Notes: a model not told the origin generated them from the sequence alone. A DNA stretch of 64,000 nt from Streptomyces sp. NBC_00425 (GCF_036030735.1 NZ_CP107928.1:7874001-7938000), one strand, 5' to 3'. Counted from the stretch's first letter, positions 33,909-43,382 are shown. Program-made: numbers and translations.

Positions 33909-36767
33909 ATGCGCTTTCGCGGGAAGTCGATCCGCCGGAAGATCGTGGCGCTGCTTCTCGTGCCGCTGGTGTCCCTGACCGCCGTCTGGGGCTTCGCCAC
34001 GGTACTCACGGGTCGCGAGGCGAGTCGGCTGTTCACCGTCTCGGCCGTCGTCGAGAAGGTCGGCTACCCCCTCGAGGACACCGTCCGCGTCGTCCAGCAG
34101 GAACGCCGTCAGACCCTCGTCTACCTCGCCGACCCCCGCGCCTCCGACGCGCTGACCGCGCTGCGGCGCACCCGGACCTCCACCGACGAGGCGCTCGCCG
34201 AGATCCGCAGGAACGCGAAGGACCCCGACGTCCGCGACGTCCTGGACCAGGACGACGGCGAAGGCCTCACCGTGGTGCTGGACGGGTTCGACGGCATCGA
34301 CTCCCTGCGCCGGAGCGTCGAGGAGCGCAGCGTCACACGGACCCAGGCGCTGAACCTCTACACCCAGCTGATCGACCCCTGTTACACCCTGCTGTCCAAG
34401 CTGGACGTGGTCGACAGCGTGGAGATGGACAAGCAGTACCGGGCCCTCGTCAGCGTCGCCCGCGCGCGTGAACTGCTCTCCCGGGAGGACGCGCTGCTCG
34501 GCTCCGCCCTGGTCGTGGGCCGGCTCCGCCGCGAGGAGATCCGTGAGGTCTCCGACCTCGTGGCCCAGCGCGAGGTGATCTACGAGATCAGCCTGGCCCA
34601 ACTGCCCACCGCGGAGAGCCAGCGCTACGAGGCCTTCTGGAAGAACGCCACCACCGCCACCCTGCGCACGGCCGAACAGGCCGTCATCGGCGGCACGTCC
34701 GGCGACCTGCCCCGCGGTGTCAGCGCCCGGAACTGGGACACCGCGGCCGGAAACGTCCTCGCCGAACTCGGCGCCCTGGACGAGCAGGCCAACGACCGCT
34801 ACCAGGACCGCGTGCGGCCGGTGGCGATCGAGGTCATCGTCAAGGCGGTCGTCGCGGGCGTCTTCGGGCTGATCGCCCTGCTCGTCTCCCTCGTCCTGTC
34901 CGTGCGCATCGGCCGCAGCCTCATCCGCGATCTGCGCCAGCTGCGACTGGACGCCCACGAGGCGTCCGGCGTGCGGCTGCCCAGCGTGATGCGCCGTCTG
35001 TCGGCGGGCGAGCAGGTCGACGTGGAGACCGAGGTGCCACGGCTGGAGTACGACAAGAACGAGATGGGCGAGGTCGGCCAGGCCCTCAACACCCTGCAGC
35101 GCGCCGCCGTCGAGGCGGCCGTCAAGCAGGCCGAACTGCGCTCCGGGGTCTCCGAGGTGTTCGTCAACCTCGCCCGCCGCAGCCAGGTGCTGCTGCACAA
35201 GCAGCTCACCCTGCTCGACACCATGGAGCGCCGCACCGAGGACACGGAGGAGCTCGCCGACCTCTTCCGCCTCGACCACCTCACCACGCGTATGCGCCGA
35301 CACGCCGAGGGCCTGGTCATCCTCTCCGGCGCAGCCCCCTCCCGGCAGTGGCGCAAGCCCGTCCAGCTCATGGACATCGTGCGCGCCGCGGTCGCCGAGG
35401 TCGAGGACTACGAACGCATCGAGGTCCGCCGCCTGCCCCGCCTCGCGGCGACCGGCCCGGCCGTCGCCGACCTCACCCACCTGGTGGCCGAACTCCTGGA
35501 GAACGCCACGGTGTTCTCCCCGCCGCACACCGCCGTCCAGGTGTTCGGCGACCGGGTCGCCAACGGCTTCACGCTCGAGATCCACGACCGTGGCCTCGGC
35601 ATGGCGCCCGAAGCGCTACTGGAGGCCAACCTCCGGCTCGCCGAGACGCCGGAGTTCGAACTGTCCGACACCGACCGCCTCGGACTCTTCGTGGTCAGCC
35701 GGCTCGCCCAACGACAGAACGTCCGTGTCTCCCTGCAGCCGTCGCCGTACGGCGGTACGACCGCCGTCGTCTTCATCCCCGACGCCCTGCTGACCGACGA
35801 CGTCCCCGACACCAACGGCATCGGGTTCCGGCTCGACCGCCCCCGGCCCCCGAAGGAGGCAGAGCCGGCCGAGTCCCGCAGGCCCGCGCTGTCCCCGGCC
35901 GGGGCGCAGCTCCCAGGCCTGCAGGTCTCGATGCTCGACGGCCCCGTCGAACTGGAGTCGCCCGTCGACCTGAACGCCCTCGGCGGCTTCCCGGCCGTCC
36001 TGGACGACGAGGACGACCACGGCGGGCTGTTCCGTCCCCGCCGCTCGCTCACCCGCGACGACGACCCCACTGCCCACGTCGCCGACCACTCCCGCGCACC
36101 GGCCGCCGGCCTCGGTGACCCGGCGAAGCCCGCCGACGACCCCGCCGGCCCGGTCCCGCTGCTGCCTGGCCGTCGCACGCCCAAGCTGGTCAGCTCGCAC
36201 GGCCGTCCGGTGCCGGAACCGCGGCCGCTGCGTGCCGACGCCGACCCGGAGCCCCCGGTCCGGCCGGGCTCCCGCCGCCCGGCGGACGAGGGTCCGGCGC
36301 CCCTGCCGTCGCGCCGCCGCGGCACGACGGCGCAGATCCCCCGCAGCGGCGGCGCAGCCGAGCGCCCCGCCCTGCCGGAGCATCCGGGGCGCGGCCCGGC
36401 ACAGTCCTCCCAGCCGCCCGGGCTTCCCCGCCGGGTCCGTCAGCCATCGGCATCGCAAGGCGACCCCGACGGCGCCGTAGGAAGCACGGCCCCGGCCGCC
36501 GCCCCGACGGGCGACACCGGCGCCGCGGGGGCGGGAGCGCTGCCCCGGCGCGTGCGGCAGGCGAACCTGGCGCCGCAGCTGCGGCAGGGCCAGGCCCCCC
36601 AGGCGCCGAAGTCGGCCGATCCCGCCGACCGTGACGCCGACGAGGTCCGCAGCCGTATGGCCTCGCTCCAGCGCGGCTGGCAGCGCGGCCGCGTAGAGAA
36701 CGCCGCGGGCGACGACGCCCACAGCGGCACAGCACCACGAGGAACGACAAAGGGGGACGGTCGATGA
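33909..36767 (+). CDS. cvnA: CvnA, conservon histidine-kinase-like sensor
   Basis: 952 residues. Membrane helices lie at about residues 11-31 (KIVALLLVPLVSLTAVWGFA) and about 300-330 (IVKAVVAGVFGLIALLVSLVLSV), flanking an extracytoplasmic sensor region of the nitrate-sensing type. A HAMP-like segment and a dimerisation helix follow. The ATPase domain has an N-box (VAELLENATVFSPP) and a G-box (DRGLGMAPEALL). The C-terminal 260 residues are Pro/Arg-rich and disordered. ATG 33909 has a very strong SD (GGGGGAGGCC). CvnA is the sensor of the four-gene conservon, a membrane-associated signalling complex with a small GTPase, known in Streptomyces to influence development and antibiotic production. 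Confidence 0.93.
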   Translation: MRFRGKSIRRKIVALLLVPLVSLTAVWGFATVLTGREASRLFTVSAVVEKVGYPLEDTVRVVQQERRQTLVYLADPRASDALTALRRTRTSTDEALAEIRRNAKDPDVRDVLDQDDGEGLTVVLDGFDGIDSLRRSVEERSVTRTQALNLYTQLIDPCYTLLSKLDVVDSVEMDKQYRALVSVARARELLSREDALLGSALVVGRLRREEIREVSDLVAQREVIYEISLAQLPTAESQRYEAFWKNATTATLRTAEQAVIGGTSGDLPRGVSARNWDTAAGNVLAELGALDEQANDRYQDRVRPVAIEVIVKAVVAGVFGLIALLVSLVLSVRIGRSLIRDLRQLRLDAHEASGVRLPSVMRRLSAGEQVDVETEVPRLEYDKNEMGEVGQALNTLQRAAVEAAVKQAELRSGVSEVFVNLARRSQVLLHKQLTLLDTMERRTEDTEELADLFRLDHLTTRMRRHAEGLVILSGAAPSRQWRKPVQLMDIVRAAVAEVEDYERIEVRRLPRLAATGPAVADLTHLVAELLENATVFSPPHTAVQVFGDRVANGFTLEIHDRGLGMAPEALLEANLRLAETPEFELSDTDRLGLFVVSRLAQRQNVRVSLQPSPYGGTTAVVFIPDALLTDDVPDTNGIGFRLDRPRPPKEAEPAESRRPALSPAGAQLPGLQVSMLDGPVELESPVDLNALGGFPAVLDDEDDHGGLFRPRRSLTRDDDPTAHVADHSRAPAAGLGDPAKPADDPAGPVPLLPGRRTPKLVSSHGRPVPEPRPLRADADPEPPVRPGSRRPADEGPAPLPSRRRGTTAQIPRSGGAAERPALPEHPGRGPAQSSQPPGLPRRVRQPSASQGDPDGAVGSTAPAAAPTGDTGAAGAGALPRRVRQANLAPQLRQGQAPQAPKSADPADRDADEVRSRMASLQRGWQRGRVENAAGDDAHSGTAPRGTTKGDGR

Positions 36768-37195
36768 CCGCACCGAAGGCGACCGACCAGACCACCCACA
36801 ACGGCGAGCTGAACTGGCTCCTCGACGAACTCGTCGACCGGGTCGCCGGCATCCGCAAGGCGGTCGTCCTCTCCGGCGACGGCCTGGCGACGGGGGTGTC
36901 CAAGGACCTGTCGCGGGAGGACGGCGAGCACCTGGCCGCCGTCGCCTCGGGATTCCACAGCCTCGCCAAGGGCGTCGGCCGCCACTTCGAGGCCGGCAGC
37001 GTCCGTCAGACCGTCGTCGAACTCGACGAGGCATTCCTGTTCGTCACGGCGGCCGGTGACGGCAGCTGCCTCGCCGTCCTCTCGGACGCCGACTCGGACG
37101 TGGGCCTTGTGGCGTACGAGATGACGTTGCTGGTCAAGCGGGTCGGCGTACATCTGGCCACCACCCCGCGCACCGATCTGCCCTCTGGCGGGTAG
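36764..37195 (+). CDS. cvnB: CvnB, Roadblock/LC7 domain protein
   Basis: 143 residues. A single Roadblock/LC7 fold: LNWLLDELVDRVAGIRKAVVLSGDGL, given in part, then EDGEHLAAVASGFHSLAKGVG and LFVTAAGDGSCLAVLSDADSDVGLVAYEM. Such proteins are GTPase-interacting and typically serve as adaptors or GAP-like partners of the MglA/CvnD GTPase. The ATG overlaps the stop of cvnA (ATGA), consistent with one operon. Confidence 0.95.
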   Translation: MTAPKATDQTTHNGELNWLLDELVDRVAGIRKAVVLSGDGLATGVSKDLSREDGEHLAAVASGFHSLAKGVGRHFEAGSVRQTVVELDEAFLFVTAAGDGSCLAVLSDADSDVGLVAYEMTLLVKRVGVHLATTPRTDLPSGG

Positions 37196-37204
37196 TGAGA
37201 CGGC

Positions 37205-37600
37205 ATGAGCACAGACGGTCACGGAACAAGTCACTGGTTCGACGACGAGGCCGGACCGGTCGTGCGTCCGTACGCCATGACGCGCGGCCGCACCACCAGT
37301 GCGGTCCAGCATCGCCTCGACCTGATCGCGCTCGTCGTCGTCGAGCCGCATGCCGACGATCCGGACGCGGACTCCTCACTGTCCCCCGAGCACGTGGACA
37401 TCGTGGACCTGTGCCGGCAGGCGCCGCAGTCGGTCGCCGAACTGGCCGCCGAACTCAATCTGCCCATCGGCGTGGTGCGGGTCCTCGTCGGTGACCTCGT
37501 GGACGCCGAGTTCGTCCATGTGAACCGGCCGGTGCCTCCGGCCGAACTGCCGGACGAGAGTATTCTGCGCGACGTGATCAACGGCCTCCGAGCGCTGTGA
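37205..37600 (+). CDS. cvnC: CvnC, DUF742 protein
   Basis: 131 residues. The DUF742 family core is VVRPYAMTRGRTTS, followed by LDLIALVV, PEHVDIVDLCRQAPQSVAELAAEL and a winged-helix-like VRVLVGDLVDAEFVHV. DUF742 proteins are the third component of conservons and contain a helix-turn-helix-like fold, but their role is unsettled. The gene starts 9 bp after cvnB. Confidence 0.95.
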   Translation: MSTDGHGTSHWFDDEAGPVVRPYAMTRGRTTSAVQHRLDLIALVVVEPHADDPDADSSLSPEHVDIVDLCRQAPQSVAELAAELNLPIGVVRVLVGDLVDAEFVHVNRPVPPAELPDESILRDVINGLRAL

Positions 37601-37708
37601 GCAGCACCGAAGTGAAACGCGGACGACGACGTGACCGGCTGGCCGCCATCGGCCGGCCCCTGCGGCGGAGCACCCCCCAGTCAAGCCATCGAGCAGGAGA
37701 AGCAATCG

Positions 37709-38314
37709 ATGATCTTCGGGCGTTCTGAGCGCGGCGAGCCCCCGGTCGAGCCCGTCACGCTCAAGATCCTGGTGGCGGGCGGTTTCGGCGTGGGCAAGAC
37801 CACCCTCGTCGGTGCCGTCAGCGAGATCAAACCGCTGCGCACGGAGGAGTACCTCACCGAGGCGGGCCGCCCGGTCGACGACACCACCGGTGTCGAGGGC
37901 AAGCACACCACCACCGTGGCCATGGACTTCGGGCGCATCACGCTGCGCGAGGACCTGGTGCTCTACCTGTTCGGGACACCGGGCCAGGAGCGCTTCTGGT
38001 TCATGTGGGACGAGCTCTCCGAGGGGGCGCTGGGCGCCGTCGTGCTCGCCGACACCCGCCGGCTGGGGGAGTGCTTCGCCGCCGTGGACTACTTCGAGCG
38101 GCGCTCCATCCCCTTCCTCGTCGCCGTCAACTGCTTCGAGGGCGCCGCCCGATACCCGGAGCAGGACGTGCGCGGGGCCCTCGACCTCGACGACGACGTG
38201 CCGGTGGTGCTGTGCGACGCCCGCGACCGCAGGTCCGTCCGGGACGTCCTGGTGGGAGTCGTCCAGCACGCCATGGACTTCGGCGCCGAACGCCGCCAGA
38301 CCGTCACCACCTGA
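37709..38314 (+). CDS. cvnD: CvnD, small GTPase
   Basis: 201 residues. An MglA-like small GTPase. The P-loop GGFGVGKTT is at residues 24-32 with Lys30; the switch-II DxxG is replaced by FGTPGQERFW, as is usual for this family. A typical NKxD motif is not clear: the corresponding segment reads AVNCFEGA. ATG 37709 is chosen for the AGGAG SD; an in-frame GTG about 26 codons upstream is possible. CvnD cycles between GTP and GDP states under CvnA/CvnB control at the membrane. Confidence 0.94.
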   Translation: MIFGRSERGEPPVEPVTLKILVAGGFGVGKTTLVGAVSEIKPLRTEEYLTEAGRPVDDTTGVEGKHTTTVAMDFGRITLREDLVLYLFGTPGQERFWFMWDELSEGALGAVVLADTRRLGECFAAVDYFERRSIPFLVAVNCFEGAARYPEQDVRGALDLDDDVPVVLCDARDRRSVRDVLVGVVQHAMDFGAERRQTVTT

Positions 38315-38433
38315 GAGCCGGCCGACCGGCTCGCCGAACGGCTGTGCCGGGTGGCGGCGCCTCGACGGCCCGCGCTCCCGCGACGGCCCCGGCGCGTCAC
38401 CCGGCGCGGGCGCCGGCGCCGCGCGGCCGTCCC

Positions 38434-39624
38434 TCATCGCACCGCGACCACCGCCGAACCGTGGCCGAACAGCCCCTGGTTCGCGGTGAGGGCGACACGG
38501 GCGCCCGCGACCTGGCGATCGCCCGACTCGCCCCGCAGCTGCCGGGTCACCTCGCACACCTGGGCGATGGCCTGAGCCGGCACGGCCTCCCCGAAGGAGG
38601 CCAGCCCACCGCTCATGTTCACGGGTATGCGGCCGCCCGGCGAGGTCGCGCCCTCCCGCAGCAGCTTCGCGGCCTCACCGCCGCCGCACAGCCCCAGATC
38701 CTCGTACCACTGCAACTCCAGTGCGGTGGAGAGGTCGTAGACCTCGGCGAGCGACAGGTCCTCAGGGCCGATGCCCGCCTCCTCGTAGGCGGCTCGGGCG
38801 ATCGACGCCCGGAAGGGCTCGCCGGCCGGCTCGACCCCCGCCGCCGAGTCGGTCGCGATGTCCGGCAGATCCAGCACCGTGTGGGGGTACCTGGGCGTCA
38901 CGGTGGACACGGCTCTGATCCGCACCGGGTCGGTGACACCCCGTCGCCGGGCGAACTCCATGCTGGACAGCACCAGCGCCGCTCCGCCGTCCGAGGTCGC
39001 GCAGATGTCCAGCAACCGCAGCGGATCGCAGACCACGGCGGAGGCGGCGACCTCCTCCGCCGTGACCCGCTTGCGGTAGCGCGCGTTCGGATTCAACGCC
39101 CCCACGGCCGCGTTCTTGACCTTGACCTGCGCGAAGTCCTCCAGAGTGTCCCCGTGCACTGCCATCCGCCGACGCGCGTACAGCCCGAAGTACGCCGGGT
39201 TGGTCGCGCCGAGCACACGGAACCGCAGCCAGTCCGGGTCGTCCCGACGGTCGCCTCCCGCGGGCCGGAAGAACCCCTTGGGCGCGGCGTCGGCGCCCAC
39301 CACGAGCACCACGTCCGCCATCCCGGCCAGGATCTGCGCCCGCGCGGTGTCGATCGCCTGGGCCCCCGATGCGCAGGCCGCGTACACACTGGTGACCTTG
39401 GCCCCCTGCCACCCCAGGGCCTTGGCGAACGTGGCCCCGGCCACGTACCCGGGATACCCGCCCCGCACCGTGTCCGCGCCCACGATCGAGCCGATCTCCG
39501 GCCAGTCCACCTCCGCGTCCGCGAGGGCCGCACGCGCCGCCCGCACGCCGTACTCGACGAAGCTGCGCCCCCACTTCCCCCACGGATGCATCCCCGCGCC
39601 CAGCACCGCCACGTCCGCTGTCAT
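38434..39624 (-). CDS. Thiolase-like lipid-transfer protein
   Basis: 396 residues. A thiolase-fold protein of the SCP-x/non-specific lipid-transfer branch. The nucleophilic Cys84 is in VYAACASGAQA; NMSGGLASFGEAVPAQA corresponds to the conserved Gly/His region of the fold. Such proteins act in beta-oxidation-like cleavage of acyl or steroid side-chain CoA esters. ATG 39624 overlaps the stop of the OB-fold gene upstream (ATGA), and proteins of these two families often form a complex. The substrate is unknown. Confidence 0.88.
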   Translation of the reverse strand: MTADVAVLGAGMHPWGKWGRSFVEYGVRAARAALADAEVDWPEIGSIVGADTVRGGYPGYVAGATFAKALGWQGAKVTSVYAACASGAQAIDTARAQILAGMADVVLVVGADAAPKGFFRPAGGDRRDDPDWLRFRVLGATNPAYFGLYARRRMAVHGDTLEDFAQVKVKNAAVGALNPNARYRKRVTAEEVAASAVVCDPLRLLDICATSDGGAALVLSSMEFARRRGVTDPVRIRAVSTVTPRYPHTVLDLPDIATDSAAGVEPAGEPFRASIARAAYEEAGIGPEDLSLAEVYDLSTALELQWYEDLGLCGGGEAAKLLREGATSPGGRIPVNMSGGLASFGEAVPAQAIAQVCEVTRQLRGESGDRQVAGARVALTANQGLFGHGSAVVAVR

Positions 39625-40067
39625 CCCGCCACCCCCGTAGGCCGCCACCACCAGGTCGTCCAGGTCGTCTCCGGTTCCTCGTCGAGCACACCCGGGACGA
39701 CCTCCACCTCCATGCCCACCGCCAGTTCGGCGACGGTGATCCCGGGGACCGCCTGTCCCAGCACCACGATCCGCTCGGACTCCAGCTCCACAGCGATCAA
39801 CGCGTACGGCTCCCACGGAAGTTCCGGATCGGTCACGTACGGTGACGGAGGCCGGTACCGGCTGTCCGTGTACGACCAGACACGTCCGCGCCGCGACAGC
39901 GGGATCTCTTCCAGGTCACCGCCGGGACAGCCCGGGTTACGGCAGTACGTGTCCTCACGGGGGAAGAAGACCGACCGGCACGCCGCGCAGCGCGTCCCGA
40001 GCAGCCTGAACCCGTCTCCCTCCCCGGTGAACCACCCGGCGACCACGGGCGTGCGTGTACGTGACAA
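39621..40067 (-). CDS. OB-fold/zinc-ribbon partner protein (DUF35)
   Basis: 148 residues. An N-terminal zinc ribbon has four cysteines (CAACRSVFFPREDTYC and PGC nearby), followed by an OB fold (RGRVWSYTDSRYRPP, LPWEPYALIAVELESERIVVLGQA). DUF35 proteins pair with thiolase-like or ketoacyl-CoA enzymes and probably channel acyl-CoA. TTG 40067 is preceded by GGAGG at good spacing. A perfect palindrome (40087-40107) lies 20 bp upstream. Confidence 0.87.
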   Translation of the reverse strand: MSRTRTPVVAGWFTGEGDGFRLLGTRCAACRSVFFPREDTYCRNPGCPGGDLEEIPLSRRGRVWSYTDSRYRPPSPYVTDPELPWEPYALIAVELESERIVVLGQAVPGITVAELAVGMEVEVVPGVLDEEPETTWTTWWWRPTGVAG

Positions 40068-40086
40068 GAATGCCTCCCGAACACGG

Positions 40087-40107
40087 AATCTGACGGAACG
40101 TCAGATT
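40087..40107. promoter_or_regulatory. Palindromic operator upstream of the OB-fold/thiolase pair
   Basis: Perfect 9-bp arms (AATCTGACG and its complement) flank GAA, giving a 21-bp dyad. The core TGACG-N3-CGTCA resembles operators of TetR-family regulators of lipid and acyl-CoA metabolism. No TetR gene is adjacent, so the regulator would act in trans. Confidence 0.75.
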
Positions 40108-40252
40108 GTGCCACGGTCACCCGTGATTGGGCAGGGACAAGGCAGGACGTGGACTTCAGAGGTCCGGGCTCCCTCCGCCCCGCTCCTCACGCGCCCGCAG
40201 CGCCCCACCGCCCCGTACACCCCTCTCCGCAAGATCGGATACGCTCCGCCGC

Positions 40253-40789
40253 GTGTCCGAAACTCTGCACCCCACTTCGAACTCCGCGCGCGACTCCCAC
40301 TGTTCGAGCTGCGGGGCGCCCTACGGGGAGGGCGTCACCGACTGGCCCCGCACCTGCCGGGCCTGCACCGCCGTGGCCTACCGCAACCCGCTGCCGGTGG
40401 CCGTCGCACTCCAGCCCGTGTACGACACGAAGGGCACCGCCCTGGTCGTCATCACCCGAACCATCGCTCCCGCGCGCGGAGGCATCGCCCTGCCCGGCGG
40501 TTTCATCGACGACCGCGAGGACTGGCGGCAGGCCGTCACGCGCGAGCTCAGAGAAGAGACCGGCATCGACGCCGCGCCCCGTGACGTGCGGCTCGCCGAC
40601 GCCATGAGCTCCCCCGACGGCCATCTGCTGCTGTTCGGACTCCTCCCCGACCGCCCCGCCGACCGGCTGCCCGCCTCCGCCGCCACGGACGAGACCGAGG
40701 GCTGGCACCTCCTGCGCCGAGCGGAGGAGGTGGCCTTCCCCCTGCACACGCTCGCCGTACGGGCGTTCTTCGAGGGCCGCTACATCTGA
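40253..40789 (+). CDS. NUDIX hydrolase
   Basis: 178 residues. An N-terminal zinc-ribbon-like motif (CSSCGAPYGEG and, later, CRAC) precedes the NUDIX fold. The NUDIX box is intact: GGFIDDREDWRQAVTRELREETG fits the consensus Gx5Ex7REUxEExGU. The enzyme is expected to hydrolyse a nucleoside diphosphate linked to another moiety; NADH-pyrophosphatase-like proteins share the zinc ribbon. GTG 40253 is 7 nt after TACGCT (40240-40245), suggesting a leaderless transcript. It is divergent from the OB-fold gene. Confidence 0.9.
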   Translation: MSETLHPTSNSARDSHCSSCGAPYGEGVTDWPRTCRACTAVAYRNPLPVAVALQPVYDTKGTALVVITRTIAPARGGIALPGGFIDDREDWRQAVTRELREETGIDAAPRDVRLADAMSSPDGHLLLFGLLPDRPADRLPASAATDETEGWHLLRRAEEVAFPLHTLAVRAFFEGRYI

Positions 40790-40807
40790 GGTCCGTCCGG
40801 ACCGCCG

Positions 40808-43168
40808 TCAGTCGAGCCCGCGTACGCGCACCGGGCAGGACGGTGCGTGCACGCCGTCCTCGCCCTCCCGCTCGACGACCACCCGAGAACCCTTCCAACG
40901 GGCGACATACCGCTCGATCTCCGGCTCCCGCCGGCCGTCGCCGGGGTCCCGCACCACCAGGCCGCCGCCCGTCCGCCCACGGGCCGGCGCCCACACCTCC
41001 AGCTCCAGTTCACCGCCGTCCCCGCGTACCGGCACGACGGCCCCCGCGCGCGCGAGCACCGGGATGCGCGACAGCGGAGCGTCCAGCATCACCCGCCCCG
41101 GCCCCCGGTAGGCCCGCCCCGTCGCCGTGTCGTACCAGTGCCCCCTCGGCAGCTGCACCGGCCGACGGTCGATCCCCGGCGCGAGCACGGGCGCGACCAG
41201 GAGGCTCTCGCCCAGCAGGAAGGCGTCCTCGCTGTCCCGCAACGCCCGGTTCCCGGGCGACCCCCACCACACCGGGCGCACATAGGGAGCACCGGTCAGC
41301 CGGGCCTGATGCGCCAGCGTCACGAAGTACGGAAGCAACCGCCGGCGTCCGACGAGCGCCACGCGCACGTGCTCCAGCACCTCCGGACCGAGCTCCCACG
41401 GCTCCCGCAGCTCCACCCGCGGATGTGCATCCGTGCGGAACAGCGGCAGATAGGCGCACAGCTGCAGCCGCCGCAGATACAACTCGGGCGTCGAATCGCC
41501 GCCGAGGCCGCCCACGTCCGTCCCCGAGTACGGCACCCCGCACAGGCCGAGCCCCATCACCAGGGACAGGGAAGCCCGCAGCCCCGGCCAGCCCGGGGCG
41601 ACTTCACCGGACCAGGCGCCGGCGTACCGCTGCAGACCCGCCCAGCCGGACCGCGAGAGGACGAACGGACGCTCGTCCGGAGCCAGCTGCCGCAGCCCCT
41701 CGTAGGCCGCCCGGGCCATGCACAGCGCGTACACGTTGTGAGCCTCCCGGTGATCACCGCCGCGCCCCTCCAGCGAGTGCCGGGCCGACCGGGGCAGCGT
41801 CGACTCACCGAACGCGGTCAACGACGCCGGCTCGTCCATGGCGTGCCAGAAACCGGTGAAGCCCTGCCCCAGGCGCTCGGCGTACAGACCTCCCCACCAC
41901 GCACGCACCCGCGCGTGCGTGAAGTCCGGGAACACCGACTCCCCTGGCCCCACGACACCCTCCACGAGCCGCCCCGACGGCTCCCGCACGAACGCGTCCT
42001 CGGCGACTCCGGCGTCGTACACCGCACTGCCCGCCTCCGCCCGGACAGCGGGAGCGACGACCGACACCAGCCGTATCCCGTCCTGACGCAACTCCTCGGC
42101 CAGCACCGGCAGTTTCGGGAAGCGGTCCTGGTCGACCGTGAAGACCCGGTTCTCATCCGTGTGGCCGATGCCCAGGTGCACGGCGTCGAGCGGCAGCCCG
42201 TGCTCGCGGTAGCCCGCGACGATCTCGCGCAGCTCCTGTTCGCCGCCCCGCCCCCACCGCGCGTGATGGTGACCGAGCGCCCACGCGGGCGGCACCGCCG
42301 GCGGACCCGTCAGCGACGCCCAGACGAGGAGTACGCGCGCGGGGGTGCCCACGATCACCCAGCAGCGCAGCGGACCGCCGTCCATCCGCACCTCGCAGGC
42401 GCCGGGCCGGTCGTGCCCGGACCCCGCCCCTTCCACGCCCTCCCGAAGCGTCACCGTCCCGTCCCACGACGTGTCGTGGAAGACCAGATGGGTGGCGGCG
42501 TCGGCCACCACCAGGTGCACCGGCATCGTGAGGTGGAGCGGATCGTCCCCGCGACCGAAGGCGTGACCGGGATCGGTGTTCCACAGTCGGTACGACCCGT
42601 CGCGCAGCCGGGGCCCAGAGGCCCTGGCGCCGAGACCGAAGAAACGCGCGTCCGCAGCCACCTCCGAGCGCTGCAGCCAGCGCCCCGGGCCACCGTCCAG
42701 CGGCTCCCACCACCGGGGCGGCAGATCGCGGCGCAACAGCACGCCCCCGGGCGTGCACACCTCGACAGCGCCGTGCCGTGAGACCACCACCGTGACCCGT
42801 TCGGCGACGACGCGCCAGCCGCCGTCCTTGTCCGGCTCCAGCACCGCCCGCGGGTCCGGCTCCGGACAGCGGCCGGCCAGCGCGTACGAAGGCTCCGGCT
42901 CCGCGCCGTCCCAGCCCCAGAAGACCGCCCCGTTCACGGCGACGTGGATCCTCAGCACGGAGCGCCCGAACCGCAGCGTCCCCCCTCCGGGCCCCGGCTC
43001 CGCCTCCAGCACCGGCCCCGGCACCCGCGCCCGCTCGGGTCCCCGCCCCGGCAGGGCGGCGGCGTCGACACGCCTCCTGCGCCACGCGGCCCGGACAGTG
43101 CGCAACCCCTGGCCGGCTCCCGAGGAGCCGACCGCCTTCATCGAACGCACCAGGTCACGACCGTCCAT
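40808..43168 (-). CDS. Glycoside hydrolase family 31-like protein with altered catalytic residues
   Basis: 786 residues. The GH31 scaffold is clear: an N-terminal beta domain, a TIM barrel (REAHNVYALCMARAAYEGLR, RPFVLSRSGWAGLQRY, GVPYSGTDVGG) and a C-terminal beta domain (VLARAGAVVPVRG). However, the usual nucleophile motif WxDMNEP reads WHAMDEP, so the catalytic Asp is Ala. The acid/base motif WxGD reads WSGE. Reading both strands confirms the codons. The protein may be inactive or use other residues. ATG 43168 was preferred over GTG 43177 because it matches the usual N-terminus. No signal peptide is seen, so it is probably cytoplasmic. Confidence 0.85.
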   Translation of the reverse strand: MDGRDLVRSMKAVGSSGAGQGLRTVRAAWRRRRVDAAALPGRGPERARVPGPVLEAEPGPGGGTLRFGRSVLRIHVAVNGAVFWGWDGAEPEPSYALAGRCPEPDPRAVLEPDKDGGWRVVAERVTVVVSRHGAVEVCTPGGVLLRRDLPPRWWEPLDGGPGRWLQRSEVAADARFFGLGARASGPRLRDGSYRLWNTDPGHAFGRGDDPLHLTMPVHLVVADAATHLVFHDTSWDGTVTLREGVEGAGSGHDRPGACEVRMDGGPLRCWVIVGTPARVLLVWASLTGPPAVPPAWALGHHHARWGRGGEQELREIVAGYREHGLPLDAVHLGIGHTDENRVFTVDQDRFPKLPVLAEELRQDGIRLVSVVAPAVRAEAGSAVYDAGVAEDAFVREPSGRLVEGVVGPGESVFPDFTHARVRAWWGGLYAERLGQGFTGFWHAMDEPASLTAFGESTLPRSARHSLEGRGGDHREAHNVYALCMARAAYEGLRQLAPDERPFVLSRSGWAGLQRYAGAWSGEVAPGWPGLRASLSLVMGLGLCGVPYSGTDVGGLGGDSTPELYLRRLQLCAYLPLFRTDAHPRVELREPWELGPEVLEHVRVALVGRRRLLPYFVTLAHQARLTGAPYVRPVWWGSPGNRALRDSEDAFLLGESLLVAPVLAPGIDRRPVQLPRGHWYDTATGRAYRGPGRVMLDAPLSRIPVLARAGAVVPVRGDGGELELEVWAPARGRTGGGLVVRDPGDGRREPEIERYVARWKGSRVVVEREGEDGVHAPSCPVRVRGLD

Positions 43169-43382
43169 GCTGTTCACCCTGTCACTGACCGCGTCGCACG
43201 CGCGGGTCGTTCAACTTCCGTTCATCCGTGGTCGGACCACATCTTCACGACACGGACTGTGTGGAGCCCACCCTGGTGCTGAAGTCGATCACATGGCATC
43301 GTCCGTGTCAGCCGCGTCACGCGCACCACCCCAGCTCGTGCGCGGGCGACGCACACGACGCGCCGAGTCCGGGAGCCGCCCC

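Noticed and set aside
42576..43382. Long open frame upstream of acetoacetyl-CoA synthetase
   Set aside because: Antisense to the GH31-like gene and of non-protein character. The family's N-terminus starts at ATG 43383.
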